64,000 bases of DNA from Steinernema hermaphroditum. Its lineage: Eukaryota > Nematoda > Chromadorea > Rhabditida > Steinernematidae. The stretch is taken from positions 12,586,001 to 12,650,000 of the forward strand of contig CM059625.1 of the NCBI GenBank assembly GCA_030435675.1, written 5' to 3'. The position numbers were made by a program, and so were the translations under genes. Every line of letters begins with the position of its first letter. Positions within the stretch are counted from its first letter, which is position 1. Of this stretch, positions 1-13,310 are shown one piece after another. Below the pieces are notes generated by a model. The model saw only the letters and a list, made by a program, of their open reading frames with translations. It had not been told where the DNA came from and made no database searches.

Positions 1-709
1 CGTCGCGAAAATTTTGCTCTTTCTTCCGCCTCCGGAGAAAGGAGTGGCGGAGAGAAGATTCTGTCAAGAAAGACAAACGATGGCGAATGTAGGTCTCTGT
101 GGTCGAGACAAAAAATTCACGCTTCCGTTTTCAAACGTTGATTATGTGCACTTTGAGTGAGTCGCTGAAAGACGAAAACGGAACTCTTGAACCAACCTGA
201 TCTGACTCCCACTCAAGTTCGCCGCCGTACCCATGGATGGGGCACGAAGTCATGCAGATGAGGGCGACGGCCATGTTCGAGGAGCTGATGGAGAGTGCGA
301 TGAAGCAGCAGCTGAGCAGTGCGGCTACCAGAAGGCGCATGGACGGGAAGAGAACAGAAGGAGTAGCCAGATCCCCTTCCTCTTGACTATCCTGGCTATA
401 GTAACTAATAAGAGTCGGCTTAGAGGCATATTCTGGCGGAGGGATTCCGATGCGGAAGATAGGACTCCGGGCTGGAGGGTGATCAAGCGAAGTGGAGCGG
501 CTCAGGTGAGGGGTCCTGTGGTTATCGGGGTACGTTCGGGAGAGGTTCTCTTCGGAGACATAGAAGATAGGGGGTTTTTTAAGTTGAGGCTCGGTGGAAG
601 CTTCCGAGGGGTTGGATACGACATCTTCTTCAGGGATGGGACTTCCCTGCTGGAGGTCCTCCACAGTGGCTTCTGCTGTTGGCGGAAACGACGACCTTTC
701 CTCTTGCAT
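1..709 (-). CDS. MFS transporter, N-terminal part (SLC17-like), cut by window edge
   Basis: Two exons are visible: 709-197, then 60-1 after an intron with donor CAG|GTTGGT and acceptor CTTGACAG. Both join in phase 0. ATG at 709 opens a hydrophilic, Ser/Pro-rich N-terminal region of about 125 residues. It is followed by a first membrane segment (RLLVAALLSCCFIALSIS) and SSNMAVALICM, which resembles TM1 of MFS anion transporters of the SLC17 (sialin/vesicular glutamate/Na-phosphate) type in nematodes. The second exon gives NLLSATPF, where the family usually has the start of TM2. The gene continues off the left edge, so substrate and completeness cannot be judged. The 125-residue cytosolic head is longer than usual for SLC17 proteins. 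The MFS call rests on one membrane segment and its flank, so the subfamily is tentative. Confidence 0.5.
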
Positions 710-3700
710 TGTCGGTGCAGCGAGTAATGGCGATGTCGGCCGAGAAGGGTACCTATGGGGTGGCTCCAAACTTCTTCGACTTCGGTCGCGCCCTTTCTCT
801 TACTCCCCCCACCCGTCAAGTACTCGCGCGCACGCAGGCGCGATCGTTACGCAATCGCCCCTTCACGAAACGTGATTTGCCTTGAGGCCATTGGCGTCTG
901 TGTTATCTCAGCCTAGAAAATCCAGCCGAAACAAGCTTTGACTGGCTTAAATGAAATGGTATCACGGGAGATTTGTTTTTCTGACGGTCGTAAATGGAAT
1001 GACAGCACAGTACGCAGACCTGATCGACAGCATCACCCACACAGCGTTCGTTCTTGCATCCACATGGCTCTGCCTACATGCACAACGGGAATCCAGGCTC
1101 GTTTCCTAAGGCTATCTTGAAACATGTCCGAAAGCATGTAACAAACACGTGATGATCGATCGAAAGGCGATTGCGGTTAAAGAAGCAAAACCCTTTGTGG
1201 TTTTATTTCTCTCTCGAACGGTAACCTTTGAAATGACATTCTTCTCTCTTCATTCAGCCGTCCATTTTGTGTTTTTCGAGAGTGTAATGGAGACTGGACG
1301 CAGATCACCGCTTGAACAACTTGAACTTCCGTGTCACAGAACGAATGTGCTAGTTTTTGATCTCTCACTGGTCAAGGGGACACTGCTCCTTTCGGCGATC
1401 ACCTACGCGGCGTGCGTGCTTTTGGTACTTCCTTGTCGTAATTGAAACCTCTTCTCAATTCTGCTTCGGCGCTCTATTGGCGCCACATTGTCGCCGAATT
1501 AAACAAATGTAAAATGTTTGCATTGTGCCACGCGGTTTCATTTCATGGTTGATCCGATAGGAATAGGATAGGAATTCTGATCAAGGAATCGTTTCAGTAG
1601 CATTAAGCGCATTTTAGAGGTAACTCAAACCGACTGACCAGTCGAGTGCGTCCATTCTCGAATTCAAATTTGATAGGCACAATGAAATTGTTGACAACCT
1701 AATACATGCATTTAATCACTGCCAATTATAAAATTTCGCTGAAACAAACTGTTCTCTTCGAGAGTAGAACAATATATAGGTCACTCTTAACACAAAACGT
1801 GTGCTTGAGTCGCATTCTTCTTTCCATGATATACGTCTGACGAGAGTTTCGGTACCGGCATTAAAGAGATTTTGCAACAAAAAGAAGTTATTGCGTCACT
1901 TTTAAAGATAGAGATAATGTCGGAAGTATAAGGTCATGGGCATTATTTGTTGAATTGAGAGTAGTGCTACATTTACATTGTTCTCAGGTAGCCACAGTTT
2001 GGTCACAATTCTGCTGCTGTTCATTTGCAAACGATAATGAAACAGTAAGTAGAAAGTGTGCGAGTACGGCAGAATAAAGTTGATTAGAGCATTATAAGTA
2101 CTTGAGCAGACGTCCTGTGCATACTCTGATTCACCTCACTGAAGGTCACTGTTAATTTGAAGCGAAATTACCAACTGCGTTGCCCCCGCATTTGCACAGT
2201 GCTGGTCTTTTCGTTCTGGAAAGTGTTCACTCGTTAAATAAGTGACAAGCCTTCCAATTAGTACGAGACTAGGAAATCGACAACTGACAAGAGGTCATCT
2301 TGCAAGAACTTTCACTCCAAAGAAGAACACTTCCTCGTATCGCTTATTATCCGCTGAACAGTCTCGGTGAGAGGTGCGAAATGACGCACAACTTCCCTAT
2401 GCGAAGTGTCGCCTGCAATTGTATCTCTTTTTGCGGATTTAAAAAGATTTCTGAAATTCAGTTCAGCAAGTGGAACCGGTTAGGTCAAGCGGGGTGATCG
2501 TTTCGTCATGCGCTTAACGAGAAGAGGCGATCGCTGCCAACTAGATGAGCAGATTTATTGAGATGTCTCATTTGGAGGCTGACGCAACAGCGTGGGAACA
2601 TAAGTTCAGGTGTGTAATAAGAAGCCTTGTAATTGAACTCGTCCCTTTTTGGTATGATTTCATAGACTTCTATAACACAAAGCTTATAAATGTGGCATCG
2701 AAATGAACCAAATGCTAACTAAAAATGGAATGACATAGTGTGCTATTCACAATCTAGTTGAATTGTTTCATTATTCGTGAATGATATGCTTTATGGCTAC
2801 ATTTATGTTAGACTAAATTTGTTGTAGAGATAGGCAAAGTAACCGCTTATTCTTAAATACGTATTAAGTGAAAGAATCAATAGAATTATCATTTCAATGT
2901 CTCGTGAGGACCGGTTCCACTTGGAAATGTTTCAAATCAATGGATACATTGAAGAGATAAGCGCGAACCGAGGGAAACAATCTTCAATTTTCTCTATTCA
3001 TTTGATTTGAAATGTCATTTGCTTGTTTGCTTGATATGTCATTTGAAATAATGCCAATCGCACTGATTTTACTACTTATGCATAAACGTATTTGCTGCCC
3101 TAGCCTAATATACGCTAGCAATCGAAAGTAATCGAAAGTGTTCAATGCCAACTGAATTCTAACCATCAATATTTACGGCTTAGCATGGAAATTTGGGCTG
3201 GAATTTACACTGGAAGCGAAAGTTCGAAGAGCGGACAGGGCTCTTTTAAACGTTACCTTTTTACGACGAGAAAATCACCTGAAATGCATACGAAAAATGT
3301 TTATCTAATAAGAATCCAATGAATTGTGCATTGTTTCGAGATAGCAACGCAAAACTTGTCGACACCTTTTGTAATGGTCATTGATATTGCTCTCTGACTG
3401 TAAGTGCTTTACGTGAAGCGTGCACTTGTTCAGTGCGTAGAACGTGGGAAAACAGAACGCCGGACTGTCCGAGGGTGTAATGATCGAGTGATTGGGCAAA
3501 CAAAGTGACAGGTTCCATGCGAAAACTAACCTCTGATCGCGGAAGAACATGAGCGTTCTCCTCCTTTTGTTTATATGCTGACTCTGCAGAATTATGCCGC
3601 CTTAGACATCTTAAGAAATTTAGACTCATCTTAAAACGGTGTGACAATAAATTATGAAAAATGTCTTTCCAATCTGTGCACTTTTAGTTGACACCGATGC

Positions 3701-6700
3701 GGAAGGATGTCAAAGAGTAAGCAGTGGTTTGGGGTTTGTGACATAGCCCACTCGTGAAACCCGTTTTAAGACAGATCGGTTATTGGATGATCAGTAAACA
3801 GATGCAACTTTTGACTGGTAATTCAATACGCTAACTGTTTGCTTTCCGTTGATTATACATTGGACTGATGTAACCGACGCACTACTTTTTCCTAACATCC
3901 AAAGAATATACTGTATTCCTCCTTCCATAACTACGGTATGTGCTGTGCTAATTGACCTCGACAGACGTTGACTGTTCGAGGAAGCTCCCTTAATTTAATA
4001 ACTTCGAATAACATTTTCACAATGACGCCTAAATTGAATTAGTTGTTCAAACTCGACGCATTGCTTCGTTCACTCGCACCCGGGTCGTCGAACCCGTTCC
4101 ATCGGGACAAGCACGTCGAGTTTTGAGTGCCCTTTCCGCCAATTTCTTCCCTCTCTCTACAGTGATGTGGTGTAAGTGCTACAGTGCGTGTGTTCTTTGT
4201 TGCCTAAGAATAACAGAAAAGTTGCTCGTGACGCCAAACTAGACATGCTGTTATATTAGGTGATGGTCTCGATCACATTAACCTAAGAGTACAGAACGAA
4301 GCATCTTTGACAAGACACAGATTGTCAGGAGGTTTTAGAAAACAAATCGCTTCGATCAGAGGTTACACTTAAGGAACCTCAAGCAAGCATACTTTCATCG
4401 TAGAAGTTCCTTGGACGAAAGTTGAAGTACGTTGAACTCGTGAATGTTTGTGACATTACCGATGTTGTTTCCATGATGATCGCATGTTTGTTGCAAATAT
4501 TTATTGAATACTTCGTAGCCAAAGAACGCTAACGCTAACGCGAACACTAAAAAGGCGGAAAATTGACGACAACAGCTCGATCAAACGTGAACGGGTAGAT
4601 CGACCATGCATTAGGTCCTCATATTATCTTTCTCTAGATTCCTCATCACATCTCCCTTTCCACGAGGCAATAAAGGCACCAGATGCTCACTAAAGAGGTA
4701 TCAACGTCGACAACGGAACTAGTCCAGAAAATAATGAAAACCAGAACAAACTTAATTTTATAAAATCACCTTCGCTGCTTTCGCCGAAGTTCCGTCTATT
4801 TAGAAGCATCAACTATAGGAATTGTCATGATCGAGTATGAACGTTGACTTGCTTGGATCTAGAAATGTTAGTTTGGAAAGGCTGATAAAGTCATCTTTTG
4901 AATGCGATCTTGTGAATCGTTAAATTCGGCAGATCACGGAGCGAAACTGTGTTGATAAGCTGATAAGCTGCAAGTTGAAGTCCAGTCTTAGTCCCTTGAG
5001 TGCCCGTGTGCCCGAAAGTGGGAAGTGCTTGCCAGTCTTCTCAGTTGCTTCCCAATAAGGGTTTGTTTTGACTTTCCTGCATTTTTTTCTTACATTTGAA
5101 AGATTCATATGGTGTGCTAGCCAATAAAAAAACAAAATTAGAAAAAGTCAGAGTTTTACGAGTTTTTACGAGTTTATTTCGTGAATCAAAGGCTTACGCC
5201 TTGCACGACACCGAATAATCAACAAACAGAGGATGTCTCGTTACAGCCGGCTTCATCCCTGGAGCGGCGTGGATGTCGAACCGGGCGGAGACGGCGCGCT
5301 TCACGGGACATCTGGGACTCGACAAAACTTCGGATCCGGCAGCCGAACATCCTCTTCGCGGGCGCTTGTGGCACAGTGGAGGCTTCTGAGCTAACATCTG
5401 CTTCGAAGAGACGGTTCCTTGCTCCGAAAATTGTGTTTTCACCGGTGGTGGTGTCCTGGTCCTGGTTTTCACCGGTGGTGGTATTCCTGGCGTCGGACAT
5501 CTTGTTGTCAGCGGTGGTGGGACTACGGCTTCCGGGTGTCCCAATTCCCCGAAAAAGTCAGAACAAGCCCTAAGTGGGAAGAAGTTCCCTATTATATATA
5601 TATTATATGCGGTTTTCTAAAAAAATAAAGTACTAGCTGAGGCTTTCGCCAAGTGATGATGCCCATGATATCTTTCATCTTCACTTATGAGACTTATTAC
5701 GTGTTCCGCTTTCGTTTCTGAACTTTAGTCATATACACACTTGGGGGTGCAAAACTTCGACCCTTTTAAGCAGAAACACATAATCTGGAAAGGACACTCA
5801 ACAACATATGCAAAGTTTTAGGAACTCCGGAATTCCATTTTGATCAATTCGGCCGTTCAACGCCATTTCCTGCATTGACCCTCGCAATACATGCCCTCAG
5901 AATGTCGGATGTGTCCAGAAATAAACCGGTCGCTCTGAACCCAGGAGTAATCCCTGTCACCGAGTAGTGCCACTCTAAACTTCTTAACTGGGATCCACTT
6001 AACGACGCTTCCTGCCGTCTACTCGCAACTTCGCCGTCTGCTAGCCGAACTTAATTAACAATTCGTCGATATGCACACTCGGCAAATGTCATTTAACCCT
6101 CTTATTCAAGTATTCGGTTGTGGAAGTGGGAAACTCCGATAGTAAACAGCAAAGTACATGTGCAAAATCGTGTGTATCTCCCGGCTAAGGGCGAATTTTA
6201 GCGCAGAATTCTCGCGCTCTCGTGACTTCAACGTGTGCACCGTGTTTATGTAATAGCCCTCAGTGAGGTACCGTGGTCGCCGAAGCGAAGGCAGAGTAGC
6301 ATGAGAAAGGTAATAAGCACACAATAGGTCCCCGTTTGTATTATCGCCATGTTATTGTGGCCTTAGACAAGGGAATGACTCGTTAATTCAGGGAACTTCT
6401 CTTAGGCATCAACAGCATCTGAACATACTGCCTGAGTGGGCTTGTTCCCGGTCTATTGTATGACAGTGACGTCTTTTTCGCATTAGCGACGGAAACAACT
6501 CTTTGATCTGTGAATAATACGTATATCATGAAGAATCGGCAATGATATTTAGGAACTCCGTCGTTTCAAGGGCTCAGGGATCAATTGCACAGCTGACCTT
6601 TAATTTAGTTTCATTAAAGTAGTGCAGCAATAAGTATTGTAATTAAATAAATCACGCATTTTCCAGTGCATAGTGGCATAAGGGTGCCCAGTCACAGGTA

Positions 6701-9700
6701 CCCTTCAATGATCAAAATCTCCGGAAAGATCGCTTTGTCGGTTTCAGTTTCTAGTCACGGCAATTTCCAGGAAGAAAAGTTCTCACTCGATCATTGTCTT
6801 TTAGTCACATTTTCAGCCTGCGATCTGTTTCTCTGAAGTATAAGAGTTATGGCATGGAACACATAGCTATCAACACATATAAATCAAAATTTCTTCCGCT
6901 CGTTCTTTGTTTTTTTTCACAACAACTTTCCATCATAATCCGACTTTCGTCTGTTGATTCATGATCTTCATTCAACTGACATGTTTCCTTTGACGTTCAG
7001 TGAGGATTTTCTGTGACACTGGGGAAAGATTAAGCATCGCCATTGATGTGAAGAATTCAGAAAGGCTTATGATGCTGAGAGTGGTGACATGGTCTGTCGA
7101 AGCACAGTGAGTTAAACATGTATCATGCACTCGTAGATATGGATAACAGCGGATGAGACAGTAATCCTTTGTCACCGTAATCATCGCAGATTTTGGCTGA
7201 AAATATCGTGCTTAGGTAAGCACGGTCTGGAAAACAACAGATAGGTGACGTTCACAAAATATTACGAATGGCAGTCATTCACGAAATCAGTGATCATTCC
7301 AACTCAGTGGAAACCGCCAGTCGGTCATTACTCTCTACGTTAGCATTGTACCCAAGTTCTTTGAAAGTCGGATGAATCAGTTTGCGTCGATGAAAGAGGA
7401 AGTTTACGACCGTATTCTGATGTGGAATCAAGCATCGCACCTTTTTTCTATATTTTTAACTGTGCGATTAGACTGTATCATGTGTCTTCCGCAATCGTTG
7501 ATTGACAGGTCCGTTTTAGACTGTTATCATCGTCCCTCTTTCTTATTGTTTCACATGGCGTTTCGCTGTGAATACCCGTGCTTGACCTCTTGTTTTCAGC
7601 TTCGGCAACTTTTGCTCTACTCGCACAACTGTACTTTCTAGGAAAATTGTAAGCAATGCCTACGAACACGTATTCATCGAGTAGGTGTGCGTGTGTGCGT
7701 CACTTAGCGGCAACAACCACAGAATTGTACCGTTTTTTTGTATTCCTCGCTAATTGTAATCAGAGGTGAGTAAGATTTGTTATTCTCAATTTTTGGCCTC
7801 CGACCGATCAGCTAATTAACTATCATAACAAAGCACCGTTAATTATCTTTGGCATTACTAATCGAGTTCCTACAGGCCTCCTTCTCATGCCATTGTCTTT
7901 TGGCGACGTTTTCCCACTTTCGCGCACCTTAACGCACCATAGTTGGATATGAAACCTGCCGTCAAATTGCTCCTTTCGCTCCTCGGTGCACATAGTTAGA
8001 TCTCAAAATTCTTCTTAAATATATTCAGTAAATAATTCAGCAAGTCGAAAAACGTTTTCTCAAGCCACACCAAAAAGAATTCGTGGAGGAAAAGTTCGCC
8101 AACACTCATAGGTTATGTGGGACAGGGTGCGTTAAGAATGCCCTCGCCGGCCCTTTGTCAACTAGACACGCGTCCTTAACGGAAAAATTTTGGAATCGAG
8201 TTTAACAGAGCGTAATACAGGTTGACCTAACCTACGGCTAGACTATGTGCATGCTGCGTAAATGATGGCTTACAGACCATTCGTTAGAGAGTTACCTACA
8301 CTTTGATGTTTTCGTCCAAACGCGTGGGTCGACCGGAACTTAATTCGCTTTTCGTAATTCTCATTTTCTCCGCAAATCAAAAACGATCTGTTGAACTCAT
8401 TGAATATATGCTTTGAGAGTTAATTAGCTCGTAGTTTCCACTGTCATCTTGTGAAGTCAAATCAAAAGAGATACTTTTCAGGGAAGTGAACTGATTCACA
8501 ATAGAAGCTGTTGTTGAAAGCTTTGCTTATGAAGTAAAAAGTTAGAAACAAATGACGCACGAAACAAGTTCCTTATTTTTCGAAGAGCTTTCAAGCCGAT
8601 CGTGCAAGCCCGATGATCAGAGTGCACTTCTGGACACACAGACTGAAATTAGCTTAAAGTGAACTTTGTCCCGGCACAAACTCCGACTTTCAATTACCTA
8701 AGTAGCTCCTTTATAACTCAACATAATCTAGTGTAATTAGTGTGGATATGAAAAATTTACAAGCTCTCCATACGTGCAAATCGGTTTCTTATTTCCTTTT
8801 CGCCCGTAGTTTCCTCTTTACAGCGGCATAGCCTCAAGCGATTCTGGCGAATGCCCTCCGATTTAAGCAATTCTTATTTACCCAAACAACGCTGTTCCCA
8901 CTCTTTAAATTTTAACGAACACGACACTGAGCGCTCGAGGATAAGATTAGAGGACAAGGGAGCTCATACATTTACATGCTAAATAAAGGCTTCAGAAAAC
9001 ATAGAGAGTAGTTTGTAGTTACAGAATATCTTCTTTTTGGCTTTGTCTCCTGACCACATGTTCATTTCAGATAGTTGCCCACATCGGTAGTTCGAGTCGT
9101 TTTTAAAATAGAATGAGTGACCACGCGGTGACCGCCGACCATGTAACCTTTCCCTGTGGCAAAAGATGCCCTTGAGATATCCATATCTTATTGATGATTA
9201 CCGTCAAAACAAAAAATTGTTGTTGGCGCGCGGTGTCCACCGCTTTGCACTCGGCAGAATTATAGTCTCCTATCGTGCGAAAGCCGCTGCTTGTTCCTTC
9301 GCTTTTGCGTCACAAGGAAGCGTGTGGGCTCCATGTTGGGTGAGAATTTGACTCAACTTCTAGACAGAAATAGGAGCGTGAGGTGGATTACAAACAGTGA
9401 GATCATGAATCGCAGGCGGACGTGTAAAGCCGCTTCTTATATGTTACGATCTTTTGAAACTTTATCCATAGGCTAAGAGTGACATCTTTGAACGTTATAA
9501 AAATGAATCAAGTTGAAAACGAAAACGGCGGCCAACTAATATCTGAATCGTGTTAAATGTCTCTCAATCGATTGAGAAACTTAAGAAAACTCAGTGGTAC
9601 TTTCACCAACTGTATGCAGTCCGAGACCTTTGTGTTTTCCTATTTTTCCGGCCAACATAAAATGTCCTTTTTCCAGCGATAGAGCTTCAGCCTTCAGATA

Positions 9701-12700
9701 AAGCAATACCCAATACGTGTACATTCGTCATGAGGTAAACTTTTTGCAGTTTTGCCCTTGCATTGCATGATCTCCGCCGGCACGAAAGGCACACTCAGGT
9801 ACAAGTCTTCAATATCGTGCTTCATTTTTATAATGCAGCCATTTGCAAGGTAATCGGATCCAAATGTAGTGTGCTCGAGAGGATAAATCGTCTCTAACAT
9901 CAAATCCAGATATAGAACATGACTAATGCATTCTAACTTTCAGGATTACATCACAAAATGATGTGGGTTGGAATTTCATATGTGGGAGCGACGATTTTAG
10001 CGACGCGTCTTAATTCACTGAAGTGATCAAATATGTAGTATTGACGCTTTTTTAAATGTAAATATGGGAACTTCCAACGAACTAAAGTTGAGATGAAGTG
10101 CTCAATGATCTCGCGTGTTGGGAACAAGGAACCAATCATTCAGAAGGCAAGAAGGCGGGGAAGATTTCATTTCTCCACGTACCCATCCAAATGTGAAGAA
10201 AAAAATGAAAGAAGAAATGCACTTTTCTTGCAAAATTTGAAATAAATTCCTCATAATTAGCTCACATGAAATAAGACTTATTTTCGCCCAACATGCTTTT
10301 AAGGCCAACAGCTACAGCCTATTTCCCTAAGAGTCCATTGACGTCCATTAGAGGCCACCGATTCTCTGGTCCCATTTCCATTTTTATTAAGATTTCGCGA
10401 AATCTCATTTGCACTCATACTCGATGATCCAATCCTTTGTCGACTAATTGAGGGCATATGAACCCTTTAGAAATACGGTAGGAAGGCGAATGTCCGCCGT
10501 CCCGTTGAAAATCTCGCTGAATGACTAAAGGCTTCGATTGTCGCAGTTCTTTGGTTGTCGTGCTGAGAAAGAACTCGCAAAACAATAACAGCAAACACGG
10601 AGAATTGATGAAAAACTACACGATCACATTCAAGGTCTTCGTCGCTTTCGTCATCAACTTTCTCGTGGATCCAATGCTATATGTACCTAGAGGAAGAAGT
10701 TTCCCATTTGAAGGACGATTCAGCTTCCTTTTCGTCGCTCCTTCGCCCAAGGAGATATTCACAGATTTCTAAGTTGTCAACCTCACTTTCCGCTCTCTTC
10801 TCTGTTCCACAGCTCTACTCTCAACGAGATTCGAGTGCGTAATTAATTATTCGCCCAACGCCTACGGTATTCGCGATGAGAAGATCGGGTTACTTCTTTT
10901 CAACGAACGCAATTGTCCGCTGAGTAGGGGAAAGCGTGCGAGTTGGCGGTTATGCTTTGTGCGAGGGAAAGATTTATAATGAGCGAGAGGGCAAATTAGG
11001 CTCTGCGAGGGTGCGATTCCGCTCCAGGGTGCAGGTCGGAAAAATTGCCCGCAAATGTAACCACTACTATTTTAATTATAATCAGATTTATTACTCTCCT
11101 AGGCAAGCTGCAGAGCGCTGTTGGCAGGTGCTTTTGAGGAAGCTGTTCTTGTAAAGCCTATTCTGGAGGCTCTCCAACTTTGGACGCATTTCCCTTTCAT
11201 TAGTCTTGTAGGACAGGTGGGAAGTCCTCATTGGTCGGTGTGCTTCCCGTTTGGTATGTTTTCGCTTTCATGGCGCTATTGTGATATAAAGCAATGTACT
11301 TTTTTCCTGTATGAATAGGGATGAAGTAAATACCAAAATGCCATGGGAAATTTAATCAACGCAGATAAACACTGTCTGCCTGGGTCCGCCGAAAACTGTC
11401 TAAATATTTTGAAAATATGGCTGCAGCCGTCTAATAGCATGCATTAGCGCTATCCTGTCACTTCTTCCGATGTTTCATAGAGGATTAGAACGTGTCATTT
11501 CTTCTGTTTTTCCTTCCACTTCCGCCTCCCCTCTTAATCATCTCTTTTTCCGAAGAATGATGATAGTTGTTTTGAAATCGTATATATTGCGAACTTGTCT
11601 CTTATCGCCTCCACAGAAATGTTTTCCACAGGCACTCCTAATCGCTTAGAACAGCGCAATATTACAAACGATGAAGTAATTTTTGCGCAATTCCCAGAAA
11701 TTCCCAGCCAGTGTTTATATGAGACTGGACGAAACGATTCGCAATATCGCCCAGCGCTCTGATTCACTTGGGAGCGGGCGTCGTCGCGGTTTTTCATAAT
11801 CCGAACCAAGTTGGAACAGTTGGGTTTTGTTTTCAATTTTTTGACGCACGGTTCACGTCCAACTGTTTGTATCCAAGTATTTTGAACACAGAAAAGGACA
11901 TCTGTGTTTAAAGATTTAGACGTTTTTTCCATGTTTTATACATGCCTCTCACGAAAGCGTGAAACCCTGTCCTCACCTTGTGAGGCCAAAAAGGGTCACG
12001 CACCAAAAACCACACTTTGTGAAAATGGGATTCTGTAGCCTAGCCTCCTCTTCTGCAGGGCCAATCGCCATCTGGTTTCTGAACTGCGAGGTCGACGATT
12101 TAGTTTAAGTGATGGCGACTACTGCATCTGCGGATTAATGCAATTACGGGAACTGCAGAGGGGGTGTAAGCGGCCGATCCGTCCACTCCAGATGAATCGT
12201 GTTGATAAGAGGTGAGCCTTCACTTAGAAACATTTCCGTTATCGCCCTCCACCACACTTTCTCTGCTCCATCCGCGCAAACGCTTCGTACTAATGAAGCG
12301 ATATGCACCGGGAACTGATTGACTTTCGGTCATCCATAATTATACGTAGAAGGCGTAGCCACACTTCTCACGTAGTCTCGTATGGCCGCTTTGAGCAAAT
12401 CAGAGCTTCTCTCAGGTCTTGCCTGTCGAGTCACGAACTCTGGTTTGAGTGAGTATGGAATGAAGCCCTCGGAACCCAAGTTTTGCATCGTGTCATCCCT
12501 TCATTGCCCCTCTCGGCCTCCCACATCCTGATCATCCTCCATGTATCAGACTCAGGTTTCCAAACGAAGTCCTACGGAGACGTTTTTCGTTTTAATCACG
12601 AAAGCTCGAATTTGTCAAGAAACGAAAACAATAACGAAAACTCTCCTCTCAAAACTGTGATTCTCTCACGCAGCGGCAAACAAGCGCCTGCCCCTCGATG

Positions 12701-13310
12701 CCTTGTACAAAGCGCTGAATACATCTAAGTTAATTAATTTTTGGTGGGAACAAAGGGCCCCAATGGTAACGCCCCCCAAGCCAGAAGGCGCACCTATTGT
12801 CGGCTTTACCCCTCCCATGTGCGGTGGCTTCATTACTCTCTGGCGACGGGATTATTTCTGAATTTTGCTCGTTAGTGAGATCATTTTTGTACAGTTCACA
12901 ATTGAAAGGACAATTGTAGCCACTGAAACACACTTAATGACGATATCCGTTCCCCTGATGAGCACTATTTGGAGGAAGCGAGAAGAAGGGTCGCGAGGCC
13001 CCGCCCCCTCCTCCTCGAGAGCAGACTGGCGTTCAAGCGTGCGTAGTGTTTGCGGCCAGTCCCATCCCCTGAGGGCGTAGGAGAGCAACCATCTGTTGCC
13101 CAGTGACATAGGTCCACTAACGGAAGCGTCATGAGGACATCTTCCGGCAGCGAAGTGACGAATCGCGGAATTCGTGAATTATTGAACGCCTTTGAGATGA
13201 ATTATTTCGAGCGATTTGCAAAGATTTCGTGTTGATATCGTAGGAGCGCGTCTGAGAGGCGCGCGACGATCGAGATCTTCAAGTTCGGGTTTCAGACTGC
13301 GTTTTCGAAA
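710..13310. other. 12.6-kb gene-poor region
   Basis: AT-rich sequence with only short, uncorrelated open frames. I found no frame with a recognisable domain, no paired exons, and no tRNA or rRNA signature. The longest ATG-initiated frames (5181-5573 on +, 11534-11932 on -) show no family resemblance and no supporting splice partners. The stretch upstream of 13311 probably holds the chemoreceptor promoter, and that upstream of 709 the transporter promoter. A GGTGGTGG-containing imperfect repeat (TTTTCACCGGTGGTGGT, two copies) lies at about 5437-5483. Confidence 0.5.

Noticed and set aside
233..727. 164-codon plus-strand frame opposite the MFS exon
   Set aside because: It is antisense to an exon with membrane-protein signature and matching splice sites, and has no domain of its own.
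5181..5573. Open frames on both strands near 5.2-5.6 kb
   Set aside because: Low-complexity (GGTGGT repeats), no family resemblance and no splice partners, so treated as non-coding.
11534..11932. 132-codon ATG-initiated minus-strand frame
   Set aside because: No recognisable domain, no neighbouring exons; could be a small gene but the sequence alone does not support it.
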